Shown: piece after piece, positions 1-9,199 of the stretch
Position numbering within the stretch: the stretch's first letter is position 1
Layout: each line of letters begins with the position of its first letter
NCBI RefSeq assembly: GCF_002976435.1
Contig: NZ_PUGF01000008.1
Coordinates: 124,001-188,000, forward strand
Origin: Solimicrobium silvestre
GTDB lineage: Bacteria; Pseudomonadota; Gammaproteobacteria; Burkholderiales; Burkholderiaceae_D
Direction of reading: 5' to 3'
Length of the DNA stretch: 64,000 bases
Program-made: the position numbers and the translations under genes
The notes under the pieces: model-generated
The model's database searches: none
The model's input: the letters and a program-made list of their open reading frames with translations, nothing else
What the model was told of the DNA's origin: nothing

Positions 1-65
1 CAGCGATTTCAGGGGGAGAAATATACCGCCAACCTGAGTTGACGGTCATTGAATAGCTAACCTAA

Positions 66-416
66 TTAACTAGCTTTTACTTGCAGATGACTTTCGATAT
101 CTTTTACGCCGTCAATCGCAGCGACCAATTGCAAAACATGTTTAATCGCTTCAACAGTTGGCGCAGCGCCCGTCAGCATGACCACACCTTGCTTGGTCGT
201 GACATTAATTTTAAGGGCTGAAACGTCTTTATCAGCAACCAATGCGCTTTTCACTTTAGTGGTAATCACAGAATCTTCCACAACAACGCCAGCTTTTTCT
301 ACCATCCCTGGTTGGCCTGTTGGCTCGGCAGGTGGCTGCTGCGCAAAAGAAGAAATCGATACGGCTGACAATAATGCGGCTGTAATAAATGGAACGATCA
401 TTTTACGGTTTTGCAT
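66..416 (-). CDS. BON-domain periplasmic protein (OsmY-like)
   Basis: A 116-residue protein. The reading frame is open further upstream, but the ATG at 416 is preferred because GAAAGGA lies about 7 nt before it and the protein then begins with a clear signal peptide (basic MQNRKM, then a hydrophobic stretch, cleavage near SSFAQQ). The mature part is one BON domain: VVEDSVITTKVKSALVADKDVS, then a VTTKQGVVMLTGAAPT turn, then a final helix and strand ending GVKDIESHLQV. BON domains are found in periplasmic or outer-membrane-associated proteins and are thought to bind lipids or membranes; OsmY, which has two, is stress-induced. The single domain suggests a small osmotic or envelope-stress protein. 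The exact role is unknown. It stands alone, with no operon partner visible in the window. Confidence 0.85.
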   Translation of the reverse strand: MQNRKMIVPFITAALLSAVSISSFAQQPPAEPTGQPGMVEKAGVVVEDSVITTKVKSALVADKDVSALKINVTTKQGVVMLTGAAPTVEAIKHVLQLVAAIDGVKDIESHLQVKAS

Positions 417-642
417 AATAAATCCTTTCAGGTTGAACGCAGTGTCTTTATGACGCTGCATAACTACCCTAGAGCACAGACCGTGCCAGCCCCAAAAAAT
501 CACTTCACATTCAATGACTTAGCAAATTAGCCGTGTAATTTAACAACTCCACACGCATAATGTTGACGACATAGTGTCTGGAATTAGCGACAGCAATTCA
601 ACCTAAATAGTTAAACCTTTGATTTCAAACGGTTTATTCCTG

Positions 643-2055
643 TCACTCTGCAGCGACAGGGTCTGGATCATCCCGAAACAAACTGGCAGTTAAATCATGT
701 TTTTGCAGTAAGCGATAGAACTCGGTGCGATTGCGTTCCGCCAGTCTGGCGGCATCCGACACATTGCCATCGGTAAGCTTTAACAGCTGGATTAAGTAAT
801 CACGTTCAAAGCGCTGCTTGGCTTCGGTGTAGCTCAATACTTCCAGAGCTGGCAGCCTTAACGCACGCTGCACCAGTGACAGAGGAATCAACGGTGTCGT
901 TGCCAGCGCGCAGACTTGCTCAACCACGTTATGCAGTTGGCGCACATTACCAGGCCACGCTGCAGCCATTAATGCGGCCAGTGCATCGGGCGCAAAGCCA
1001 TTAATCTCCTTGCCATATTTTTCAGCCAGCTGCTGCCGGAAATGGTTGGCCAGTAGTGCGATATCTTCGCGTCGCTCGGCTAACGTCGGTAACACCAGCG
1101 TGACAACATTTAAGCGGTAATACAAATCTTCACGAAACAGGCCTTCTTGCATTGCCACATCCAGATCACGATGCGTGGCTGACAGTACGCGTACATCAAT
1201 CGCACTGGCTTGATCAGCTCCGACTTGGCGCACCATGCGCTCTTGCAGCACCCGTAATAATTTGACCTGCAGCGGCAAAGGCATGTCACCAATTTCATCT
1301 AAAAACAAGGTGCCGCCGTTGGCGGATTGAAACAAGCCGTTGCGATGCGCCAACGCTCCGGTAAATGCGCCTTTAACATGCCCGAATAATTCCGACTCCA
1401 ATAGCTGCTCTGGTATCGCGCCGCAATTAACAGCTATAAATGGTGCTTTGGCGCGTGGGCTGGCGCGATGAATTGCGCGTGCCAGTAATTCTTTACCGGT
1501 GCCGCTTTCGCCCTGAATCAAAATACTGGCATCAGTGGCAGCTACCAGTTTGGCCTCGGTCAGCAACTCCGCCATGCGCTGGCTGCGGCTGATTAATTCA
1601 GCGCGCCAGTTTTCGCCATTACCGTCACTACCATCACTGTTGCCGGAGCCGGAAGTAGGTGCTGTCAAGCTCAATGCATGAGTGACTTTTTCCAACAAAA
1701 TAGTGCCATCGAACGGCTTGGTCAGATACGCATAAGCACCGCGACTCGTTGCGTCTACCGCGTCCGGTATCGTGCCATGCGCCGTCAGTAAAATGACCGG
1801 CAAGGCAGCATGCAGGCGGCGAATTTCATCAAATAGAGCTAAACCATCGCGCCCCGGCAAACGCACGTCGCTAATCACTAACGCGGGCAATTCAATCGCC
1901 AACCTGGCCAGCGCGGCTTCGGCACTGGCTACCGCTGTGACCCGATGCCCGGCTGCGCGCAGACGCATGGAAATTAAGGTGAGCAGATCAGGGTCATCGT
2001 CCACTAGCAATATATGGGCAGTTTCATTCGGCGCAGCTTCATTCGATTTGCTCAT
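643..2055 (-). CDS. glrR: Sigma-54-dependent response regulator GlrR/QseF-like
   Basis: A 470-residue NtrC-family regulator with all three domains. The receiver has the acidic pocket LLVDDD and the phospho-acceptor Asp63 in ISDVRLPG. The AAA+ domain has Walker A GESGTGKE and the sigma-54 contact loop GAFTGA. The C-terminal Fis-type helix-turn-helix is at NVSDAARLAERNRTEFYRLL. It should activate sigma-54 RNA polymerase after phosphorylation by the kinase encoded two genes upstream (2602-4032). The order kinase, lipoprotein, regulator matches enterobacterial glrK-qseG-glrR. Its ATG overlaps the stop of the lipoprotein gene as ATGA (2052-2055), so translation is probably coupled. Enterobacterial GlrR targets glmY and rpoE; its targets here are unknown. 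Confidence 0.9.
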   Translation of the reverse strand: MSKSNEAAPNETAHILLVDDDPDLLTLISMRLRAAGHRVTAVASAEAALARLAIELPALVISDVRLPGRDGLALFDEIRRLHAALPVILLTAHGTIPDAVDATSRGAYAYLTKPFDGTILLEKVTHALSLTAPTSGSGNSDGSDGNGENWRAELISRSQRMAELLTEAKLVAATDASILIQGESGTGKELLARAIHRASPRAKAPFIAVNCGAIPEQLLESELFGHVKGAFTGALAHRNGLFQSANGGTLFLDEIGDMPLPLQVKLLRVLQERMVRQVGADQASAIDVRVLSATHRDLDVAMQEGLFREDLYYRLNVVTLVLPTLAERREDIALLANHFRQQLAEKYGKEINGFAPDALAALMAAAWPGNVRQLHNVVEQVCALATTPLIPLSLVQRALRLPALEVLSYTEAKQRFERDYLIQLLKLTDGNVSDAARLAERNRTEFYRLLQKHDLTASLFRDDPDPVAAE

Positions 2056-2612
2056 GGACGGCTTTCATTACTGGCGTGTGGCCGGCTGGGTAATTGCTGT
2101 TCAATCGCTTTCAGGTCTTCCAATTTTTGACTCAATTGATCGGCACGCCGTTGCGCTTCTTTGAGCTGTTGATTTTGTTTATCCAGTGCGTCATCAAGGC
2201 GTCGCCATTCGCTGTAATTGGCATAGAGCAGAGTAGCCAATGGCAGCAAGCGCTGTGCCTGTGGATCGCTCGATTTGATAATGCCATCCAATAAAACGGT
2301 TGCGCGGCTTAACTCAACCGGGCCGCGCAAGCAGCCCAAAATAATCGCTTTCTGCAAATCGCTATGCGGGCTTTTTAATGCCGAATTCAGGTCAACCAAA
2401 TTTTTTAGTAATTCGGTTTGCGACATTTGATGATTGCTTTGATAGTAGGCCAGCAAATCATCTATTTCCGTGTGCACGGGAGCCGCCACTGGCGCGATGA
2501 CAGGGGAGGTTGGCACGCTTGGCACGATGACTTCTGAGGTTGGCGGAGTTTTACAACCCAGCAGCAGTACGCTGGACAAGCCGCACACAGCAAGCATTAT
2601 TTTAGTGTTCAT
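2052..2612 (-). CDS. qseG: QseG-like outer-membrane lipoprotein of the glr operon
   Basis: A 186-residue lipoprotein. The start at 2612 gives MNTKIML, a hydrophobic segment and the lipobox LLLGC; the longer upstream frame only overlaps the kinase gene. The first 11 bases overlap the end of the kinase gene and the end overlaps the regulator start by ATGA, so this is a tightly packed three-gene operon. The C-terminal half is helical and coiled-coil-like, rich in Gln, Glu and Leu (roughly residues 135-180). In enterobacteria QseG sits between the kinase and regulator genes and interacts with the kinase at the envelope. The assignment rests on position, lipoprotein signal and size, since QseG sequences diverge strongly. 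Confidence 0.72.
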   Translation of the reverse strand: MNTKIMLAVCGLSSVLLLGCKTPPTSEVIVPSVPTSPVIAPVAAPVHTEIDDLLAYYQSNHQMSQTELLKNLVDLNSALKSPHSDLQKAIILGCLRGPVELSRATVLLDGIIKSSDPQAQRLLPLATLLYANYSEWRRLDDALDKQNQQLKEAQRRADQLSQKLEDLKAIEQQLPSRPHASNESRP

Positions 2613-4032
2613 AGGGCAGTTCAATCCGAAAATGGGCACCTGCACTAACAGGTAAAAGTTGTACATTACCATCATGCGCGGCGATGTATTCAACCACAAT
2701 AGACAGCCCAATGCCGTTCCCGCTACGGGCTCCCGGCATTTGTCGCGCACCTTGATAAAAAGGCTCAAAAATATGCTTGGTATCTTCAGCAGCGATGCCC
2801 GGCCCTTGATCAATACAATCGATCTGAACAGCCTGCGCTTTGGCAGCCAGCACAAACTGGATCACGCCGCCAACCGGGCTAAACCGGACGGCATTGGTGA
2901 GCAGGTTGGCCAATACGATAGACAGCTTACCCGCGTCCGCATCTATCTCCGTCACCGTGCCGGGCACGACAGTTATTTGCAGGCTGCGTGCCTGCCATTG
3001 CAAACGTTGATCCTGAATTACCGAGGTTAGTAATTCCGGTAAATTGACGCGGCTCAATTGCACCTGCCGGGCATCAAATACTGCCGTGTTATAGCGTAAT
3101 AAATCTTCTATCTGGATTTGTAGCGAAGCGCTGTTTTGGCTCAGGATGCGGGCAATTTCACGTTGCGGTTCAGTGAGCGTGCCAACCACCTCGTCTTTAA
3201 GTAGCGCGACACCTTCCCGCAATGCCGCCAGCGGCGTTTTTAATTCATGCGAAATATGACGCAGAAAGCGGCTTTTATCGTCTTCCAGATTTCCCAATCG
3301 CTGCCTCAGCCAATCCAGTTGCAGGCCCAATTTACGCATGTCGGCAGGGCCATGAATAACGATGGATTGATCAAATTTGTTTTCGCCCAAACGTTCAATT
3401 ATTACTTCGATTTGCGCCAGCGGACGCGACAGCCAGACGCCGAACGACAAGGCCAACAAGATCGCCAGTAGTATAGCGCCGCTCACCAGGCCGATTAACA
3501 AACGGCGCTGCTGCTCAAGCTCAGACAGCGCCGCTTCATTGCTGCGTTCTATCTCGCGCTTGCTCGCCAAAGCGAGTTGATCGTTAATCTCAGACAAGTT
3601 GACCAGTGCGGAATACAAAGCTTGCTGCTGTTTTTTTAAGGCGGCTCTATCCGGCGCATCTTGCATCATGTCCCAGGCTAACGCGCTTTGTTGCAGCCAC
3701 TTTGCTACTGGCTGGGTAGGCAAACCGGGAGCGGCCTGCACCACTAATTGCAACGAGGCGCGGGCATCTTGTAAGGCGGAGAGAAAGAGTGCGCGAAACG
3801 CCGGATCATCCAGCACCATGTATTGACGCGCGCTTCGCTCCATCGCCACAGTACGTTCCGCCAAGCGTTGTGTTTCTGCCGTTAATGCCACAGCCTGATG
3901 CGCCACTGTGCGGCTTTGGGTAGCCAGATGTCCTATCGTGAGCAAGGCTTGCACCGAGGTACCACTCAGCAGCACGGCAATCAACAAAAAACCCGCCAGC
4001 AATAACTGGCGGAATGACAAAGTGGCTAGCAT
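2602..4032 (-). CDS. glrK: Sensor histidine kinase GlrK/QseE-like
   Basis: A 476-residue membrane histidine kinase. Two transmembrane segments (about residues 10-30 and 175-198) bracket a periplasmic helical sensor region. A HAMP linker follows, then the HisKA box RHISHELKTPLAAL with phospho-acceptor His262, and an ATPase domain with an N box (NLLTNAVRFS), G1 box (DQGPGIA) and G2 box (GNGIGLS). It should phosphorylate the sigma-54 regulator at 643-2055. It is the first gene of the operon; an AAAGAAAG stretch lies about 6 nt before the ATG. The 257 bp upstream (4033-4289) is AT-rich and I could not recognise a convincing sigma-54 or sigma-70 promoter in it. The signal sensed is unknown. Confidence 0.88.
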   Translation of the reverse strand: MLATLSFRQLLLAGFLLIAVLLSGTSVQALLTIGHLATQSRTVAHQAVALTAETQRLAERTVAMERSARQYMVLDDPAFRALFLSALQDARASLQLVVQAAPGLPTQPVAKWLQQSALAWDMMQDAPDRAALKKQQQALYSALVNLSEINDQLALASKREIERSNEAALSELEQQRRLLIGLVSGAILLAILLALSFGVWLSRPLAQIEVIIERLGENKFDQSIVIHGPADMRKLGLQLDWLRQRLGNLEDDKSRFLRHISHELKTPLAALREGVALLKDEVVGTLTEPQREIARILSQNSASLQIQIEDLLRYNTAVFDARQVQLSRVNLPELLTSVIQDQRLQWQARSLQITVVPGTVTEIDADAGKLSIVLANLLTNAVRFSPVGGVIQFVLAAKAQAVQIDCIDQGPGIAAEDTKHIFEPFYQGARQMPGARSGNGIGLSIVVEYIAAHDGNVQLLPVSAGAHFRIELPYEH

Positions 4033-4289
4033 AGGCTTTCTTTAATGGCGTGTGGAAGATAGATAATCTTGCGGATATTTTATTGAAAATAATGGTGGAC
4101 TAAGGAAATTTATAACAAATTAAGGCCACCTAATATACACCATCGTTTTTGATTTTTTAACGTATCTAATGGCTCTTAGAGCGATAAAAATTATGTTTTT
4201 CGACAGTATATATTAAGCACAATAAGTTGATTTATTCACAATGCGCAAATTAGCACTACAAACATGCATGTGCTGATTTAATATCGGCC

Positions 4290-5231
4290 TTATTTTTTAT
4301 TACTTGCCGATATAGGATCCAGCGGATCATACCAAAGTTCGCGTCGCGATAACGGCGTCTCGGGCGGCAACAGCGGATTAGAAATGTTTAATACGGCACG
4401 TTTATCAAGTCTGGCTTGGGTAATCTGCTGTTTTTTGAATTGGAAAAACAACTTAACTAAAGAGCCGTCGCGCACCATCTTTTCCATCCCCTTTTCAATT
4501 CGTTTTGCCAATTGCTTACCTTGTGGATCACGTCGCACAAAAAAATAACGCGGCAGGGGATAATGCAGCACCAAGCTAGGTTCAATCGACATGGTTGGAT
4601 TGCTCTCTTGCTGCTTACCGTATTCGCTAAACGCCTCATCGATGCTGCGTGAAAAGATATCAAAGCGTAAATGCGTCAGCATCGAAAACAAGCCATCGTA
4701 ATTAGTGCCCTCAATTACGGTAAAACCGGCAGAAGTCAGAATCTGGACATCAATCCAATCCTTGCCCTGACCAAAACGAAATTTGCGCAATTCATCCAAC
4801 TTGTGGACAGAAGCGAAGCGTGGAAGATCTGCGTTGCGCACTAAAAATACCCGATAGCCAAGAATACCGCGATCAACCGGAATGCGGATCGGAAGGAATA
4901 ATTTTTCAAGATCGATGGATGTTGCTCGAACAAAGACATTGATGGAGCCAGTCGGAATTTGCATTTCGTAATCCACACGCTTTTGCACCATCCCAAGCTC
5001 GTCGGCTTCTTGAATTTTATAAGGGCCAAATGTGTCAACGGTTTCGTCCATTGCCGCCCGCAACACGGCCCAGTCATATTGATAACGTGGGTCGGCAGCT
5101 GATTCGGCGGCTGGGTGAATAAGGAGTGTTTCAGCGCGAGCTTGCAGCGTCACGAGCGCCAAAAACGTCGCTGTTATGATGGTAAATTTACTACACCAGC
5201 GTTGCTTATTAATCCATTTTTTGAATTCCAT
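4290..5231 (-). CDS. Periplasmic solute-binding-like protein (SBP family 3 fold)
   Basis: A 313-residue secreted protein. The start at 5231 (MEFKKWINKQRW) is chosen over 5282 because AAGGTGA lies 7 nt upstream and a signal peptide follows, with cleavage near LQARA. The mature protein resembles bacterial extracellular solute-binding proteins of family 3: an initial strand, a MQKRVDYEMQIPTGSINVFV segment, and a C-terminal part with IRIPVDRGILGYRVFLV, where short regions alternate as in two-lobed binding proteins. No ABC permease or ATPase gene is adjacent, so it may be an orphan receptor or a sensor-like protein rather than a transport component. The ligand cannot be inferred. Neighbours on both sides are unrelated. 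Confidence 0.65.
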   Translation of the reverse strand: MEFKKWINKQRWCSKFTIITATFLALVTLQARAETLLIHPAAESAADPRYQYDWAVLRAAMDETVDTFGPYKIQEADELGMVQKRVDYEMQIPTGSINVFVRATSIDLEKLFLPIRIPVDRGILGYRVFLVRNADLPRFASVHKLDELRKFRFGQGKDWIDVQILTSAGFTVIEGTNYDGLFSMLTHLRFDIFSRSIDEAFSEYGKQQESNPTMSIEPSLVLHYPLPRYFFVRRDPQGKQLAKRIEKGMEKMVRDGSLVKLFFQFKKQQITQARLDKRAVLNISNPLLPPETPLSRRELWYDPLDPISASNKK

Positions 5232-5533
5232 ACCGTCACCTTGTATTACCTGTCGGTTCATCTTGATAGTCGTGAATACCAAATTCCATAATTTAGAAGA
5301 AATTTCTTTGTATCAATACCAATCTCCAGCCTAATCTAAAAATGTCTAGCTTACTACCCGCATGTGAATAAATTAGTTTGTGGAACTTTGCTGAACGCCA
5401 TCTGACGCATTCTGCCCCGTATTTTTTCAGTCTATCCCTCTGTTTCTGCACTCCATCGCTTACAAATTGATCCAGATTTTATACGCGATAGGATGACGCC
5501 ATCAGTTCTTCAACTACCTTGAAAGGGATAAAA
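5232..5533. other. Intergenic region between divergent genes
   Basis: About 300 bp between the divergent starts of the solute-binding-like protein (minus) and the small membrane protein (plus). It must hold both promoters. Apart from the two ribosome-binding sites (AAGGTGA before 5231 and GAAAGGGA before 5534) I see no clear operator or RNA gene. Confidence 0.5.
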
Positions 5534-5908
5534 ATGAAAACCATGGCACGCAACTCTCTGATTATCACTATTACATTAACCGCGCTCGCATTCATTGCAG
5601 TTTGTTTGATGTATTGCTTCGCTGACCCGATGACAGTTATCGTCGATAGTGAGCATGTTACCGGGATAACCGGTGCCGGTTTTGCATTCGGTGGTGTTTT
5701 GATGGCTATCGTAGCAGTAGTGCTATGCGCGGTATTTGTCAGCTTGATACTCGCCGGTGTTTCAGTGTTTTTAATCGCCTTGTTTGCTGCGCTTTTTATT
5801 GGTGGCCTCGTTTTGTTATCACCATTGCTGTTTCCAGCTTTGTTGGTGATTGGATTAATTATGCTGTTTCATAGAAAAAAACCTCATCATGCCGATGCAG
5901 CTGGGTAG
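5534..5908 (+). CDS. Small multi-pass membrane protein, unknown function
   Basis: A 124-residue, very hydrophobic protein. The frame can be opened at a TTG at 5519, but that stretch is really the ribosome-binding region (GAAAGGGA), so the ATG at 5534 (MKTMARNS) is preferred. It has an N-terminal segment ITITLTALAFIAVCLMYCFA, a short polar region with DSEHVTGITGAG, and then two or three further membrane segments running almost to a basic, His-rich tail (HRKKPHHADAAG). The layout is typical of small inner-membrane proteins. I recognise no conserved catalytic motif. It is monocistronic and is followed by a strong hairpin terminator at 5981-6015. Confidence 0.6.
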   Translation: MKTMARNSLIITITLTALAFIAVCLMYCFADPMTVIVDSEHVTGITGAGFAFGGVLMAIVAVVLCAVFVSLILAGVSVFLIALFAALFIGGLVLLSPLLFPALLVIGLIMLFHRKKPHHADAAG

Positions 5909-5980
5909 GATAGGGTAGGCTGGGCGAACGCTCTATCAGCCCAGCATTTTATGATTAACATTGCTTCATTTTTCCCAGAA

Positions 5981-6015
5981 AAAAAGCCAACAGTTAAGAT
6001 AACTGTTGGCTTTTT
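5981..6015. terminator. Bidirectional rho-independent terminator
   Basis: A perfect 11-bp stem GCCAACAGTTA / TAACTGTTGGC (5986-5996 and 6000-6010) with the 3-nt loop AGA, preceded by five A and followed by five T. It can serve both the small membrane protein gene (plus) and the efflux operon (minus), which converge here. Confidence 0.93.
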
Positions 6016-6064
6016 ATGACTAGGCACACAAGGAAACTTGGTTCTAAACCAAACTAAAATTTAA

Positions 6065-9000
6065 TCAATTTTGCACCGGCTTCACCTTAAACCAGGTGGC
6101 ATACAGCGCCGGCAAGAACAGCAAAGTGAGCGCAGTTGCCACAATCAATCCGCCCATAATCACCACCGCCATCGGACCCCAGAATACCGAGCGCGACAAC
6201 GGTATCATCGCCAACACCGCGGCGGCGGCTGTCAAAATAATTGGTCTGAAGCGACGCACGGCTGATTCCACAATCGCTGTCCACGGCGGCGAACCGGCGA
6301 CAATATCCTGTTCGATCTGATCAATCAAAATCACCGAATTACGAATGATCATTCCAAACAAGGCAATCACGCCGAGTTGCGCCACAAAGCCCATTGGCCG
6401 GTGCAAAATCAGCAAAGCCATCGAAGCTCCTGCCAAACCCAACGGGCCGGTTAAAAACACCAGTACCGTGCGTGAAAAGCTCTGCAATTGGAGCATCAAT
6501 AGAGTAAAGATAATAAAAATCACCAACGGCACATTGGCGGCAATCGAGTCTTGCGCCTTGCTACTGTCAGCCGCAGCACCGGCCAGTTCAATCACATAAC
6601 CAGCCGGCAGAGTAGCGCGGATTGCTTCCAGTTTCGGATCAATTTGTGACGATACCGTAGCTCCCTGAATGCCATCAATTACATCCGACTGCACGGTAAT
6701 GGCCCACTCACGTCCTTCACGCCAAACCACGCCCGGCTCCCACACCATATGCACCCGCGCCACTTGAGACAACGGCACAGTGCGGCCACCTGCGACTGGA
6801 ATATTGGCTTGATTTAAGGCTTCAATCGTAGAACGTTCTTCCGCTGGTTGGCGCATGACGATATCGATCAGCTTATTATCCTCACGGAATTGCCCAACCG
6901 TCGTACCGCTTAATAGGGTATTCGCAGTACGCATTACCGTTTGCGAGCTGATGCCTAATGCACGTAATTTATCCTGCTCCAGATCCAGCCGCAGCACTTT
7001 AACCGATTCATTCCAGTTGTCATTCACGCCCAACGTATTCGGATTAACGCGCATGATTTCTTTAACCTGATCGGCAATCTTGCGCACGGTCTGCACTTCC
7101 AGTCCCATGACGCGGAACTGCACCGGATATGGCACTGGCGGGCCATTCGGCAATAGACGTACTCGCCCACGGACTTCCGGGAAGTCGGTTTTAAAGTACT
7201 CGCCAATTTTTAAGCGCAGCGCTTCACGTGCATTTAAATCGACCGGCAACACCACGATTTGCGCCACATTCGATTGCGGGAAAATTTGATCCAGCGTCAG
7301 AACAAAGCGCGGACTACCGGTGCCAACGTAACTGGTAATACTTTCGACGCCAGCCTCTTTACGCACCAACGCTTCAAATTTTTTAACTTGCGCTTCGGTC
7401 GCTTTAAATGAGCTTCCTTCCGGTAGCCACATTTCCACCATTAATTCAGGTCGGCTGGAATCTGGAAAGAATTGTTGTTCAATAAATTTAAAGCCAAACA
7501 AACCCAAGGCAAACACGCCCAGAGTAATGGCGATGGTGGTTTTACGCCATTCCACGCACCAGTTCACCAGCGAACGGAAGCGATTAAAGAACGGTGAATC
7601 AAAAACTTCATGCCCTGCACCGTGCGATGACACGGGTTTCACCTTGAGTAATAAATAACCGAGATAAGGCGTAAAAATAACTGCCACCAGCCATGAGATC
7701 AACAAAGCCAGCGCATTCACTGAAAACATTGAAAAGGTATATTCACCGGCGGCCGATTTAGCCAAGCCGATTGGTAAGAAACCGGCGGCGGTAATTAAGG
7801 TGCCGGTCAACATCGGGATTGCGGTTGAGGTGTACGCGAAAGTGGCGGCATCAAAGCGTGAAAAACCTTCTTCCATTTTGCGGACCATCATTTCGACAGC
7901 AATAATGGCATCGTCGACCAGCAAACCGAGTGCGATAATTAAGGCGCCGAGCGAAATTTTATGTAAATCGATATCTAAAATCCGCATGAATAAAAAAGTC
8001 ACGGCTAACACCAGCGGAATCGACAAACCCACTACAAGGCCCGGCCAGATATCCAGACGCAGCGGTTTGGTATGCAGGCCCAGCGCCAGAAAGCTGACCG
8101 CCAGCACGATCACGACCGCTTCCATTAGTGCACGAATAAATTCATTGACTGAATCGGCGACGATTTTAGGTTGATTGGAAACCCGCTCAAGTGAAATACC
8201 GATTGGCAGCTTGGCCTTGATTTGCGCAACGGTTTTTTCCAGGTTTTGACCCAAAAGAATAATGTTGCCACCTTTTTCCATCGACACACCGAGACCGATA
8301 ACTTCACGACCATTAAATCGCATTTTGTCTTGCGGCGGATCTTGGTATTCACGCTTCACAATCGCAAAATCGCCGAGGCGGAACGGTGTTCCATTGGCAC
8401 GCAGTTCCAGATCTTCAAAGTCTTTTGCGGTCTTTAACGCGCCGGTCACGCGCACTTGTAAATTATCGGTTGAAGTGACTAACACACCGGTTGAATCGAC
8501 CGCATTTTGTGCGTTCAATTGCGCTACTACCGCATCGACAGTAATGCCCAGCTGTGCAAATTTTTTCTGTGAAAATTCGATCATGACGCGCTCGTCCTGC
8601 GCGCCAAATAATTCTACTTTTGAGATTGATGGAATCCTCAGCAATTCCTGACGCACATAGTCGGCATATTCCTTGACTTGCGCATAATTAAAACCGTCGC
8701 CGGATAAGGCAAAAATAGAACCGTAAGTATCACCAAATTCATCGTTAAAAAATGGACCGATGACGCCGGGCGGCAACGTGCCTTGAATATCAGCCATTTT
8801 TTTACGTACCTGATACCAGGCTTGAGGTGTTTCCTTAGGTGGAGTCGATTCCCGCAGCTGCAAAATAATCGTGGTTTCACCGGGCTTGGAATAGCTACGG
8901 ATTTTATCTATGTAGGGTGTTTCTTGTAATTTTTTTTCCAGCTTATCTGTTACTTGCTCAGCCATTTGCAAGGCAGTTGCGCCCGGCCAAACCGCACGTA

Positions 9001-9199
9001 CCACCATCGCCCTGAAGGTAAACGGCGGATCCTCATCTTGTCCTAGTTGGCCGTAGCTAAATATTCCGCCGATCAGCAATGCCACCATTAAATAACGGGT
9101 CAGTGGAATATGTTCCAGCGCCCACCGTGACAAATTAAAACCGGATTTTATTTTGGATTTACTCTCCATTTGCTCACTGCGCTGTTCATGCCCGCTCAT
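6065..9199 (-). CDS. RND-family efflux transporter permease (AcrB/TriC-like)
   Basis: A 1044-residue inner-membrane proton-driven pump. Visible hallmarks are the N-terminal helix (PLTRYLMVALLIGGIFSYG), a first porter region (residues 55-340), a six-helix membrane block with the proton-relay acidic pair Asp429-Asp430 in LGLLVDDAIIAVEMM, a second periplasmic region, and a final membrane block near residues 890-1035. The motif QDEDPPFTFRAMVVRAVWPGA resembles the TriC branch of RND pumps more than classical AcrB. The start overlaps the stop of the adaptor gene by ATGA (9196-9199). No outer-membrane factor gene is in the window, so it must borrow a TolC-type channel encoded elsewhere. Substrates are not predictable; drugs or hydrophobic compounds are likely. 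Confidence 0.92.
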   Translation of the reverse strand: MSGHEQRSEQMESKSKIKSGFNLSRWALEHIPLTRYLMVALLIGGIFSYGQLGQDEDPPFTFRAMVVRAVWPGATALQMAEQVTDKLEKKLQETPYIDKIRSYSKPGETTIILQLRESTPPKETPQAWYQVRKKMADIQGTLPPGVIGPFFNDEFGDTYGSIFALSGDGFNYAQVKEYADYVRQELLRIPSISKVELFGAQDERVMIEFSQKKFAQLGITVDAVVAQLNAQNAVDSTGVLVTSTDNLQVRVTGALKTAKDFEDLELRANGTPFRLGDFAIVKREYQDPPQDKMRFNGREVIGLGVSMEKGGNIILLGQNLEKTVAQIKAKLPIGISLERVSNQPKIVADSVNEFIRALMEAVVIVLAVSFLALGLHTKPLRLDIWPGLVVGLSIPLVLAVTFLFMRILDIDLHKISLGALIIALGLLVDDAIIAVEMMVRKMEEGFSRFDAATFAYTSTAIPMLTGTLITAAGFLPIGLAKSAAGEYTFSMFSVNALALLISWLVAVIFTPYLGYLLLKVKPVSSHGAGHEVFDSPFFNRFRSLVNWCVEWRKTTIAITLGVFALGLFGFKFIEQQFFPDSSRPELMVEMWLPEGSSFKATEAQVKKFEALVRKEAGVESITSYVGTGSPRFVLTLDQIFPQSNVAQIVVLPVDLNAREALRLKIGEYFKTDFPEVRGRVRLLPNGPPVPYPVQFRVMGLEVQTVRKIADQVKEIMRVNPNTLGVNDNWNESVKVLRLDLEQDKLRALGISSQTVMRTANTLLSGTTVGQFREDNKLIDIVMRQPAEERSTIEALNQANIPVAGGRTVPLSQVARVHMVWEPGVVWREGREWAITVQSDVIDGIQGATVSSQIDPKLEAIRATLPAGYVIELAGAAADSSKAQDSIAANVPLVIFIIFTLLMLQLQSFSRTVLVFLTGPLGLAGASMALLILHRPMGFVAQLGVIALFGMIIRNSVILIDQIEQDIVAGSPPWTAIVESAVRRFRPIILTAAAAVLAMIPLSRSVFWGPMAVVIMGGLIVATALTLLFLPALYATWFKVKPVQN

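Noticed and set aside
1-65. Left edge sequence before the BON gene stop
   Set aside because: Too short to assign; no recognisable gene end or signal.
4033-4289. Possible sigma-54 promoter for the glr operon
   Set aside because: A TGGC-like segment exists on the minus strand but the -12 GC element at the proper distance is lacking.
5519-5533. TTG start for the small membrane protein
   Set aside because: The stretch is the ribosome-binding region of the ATG at 5534.
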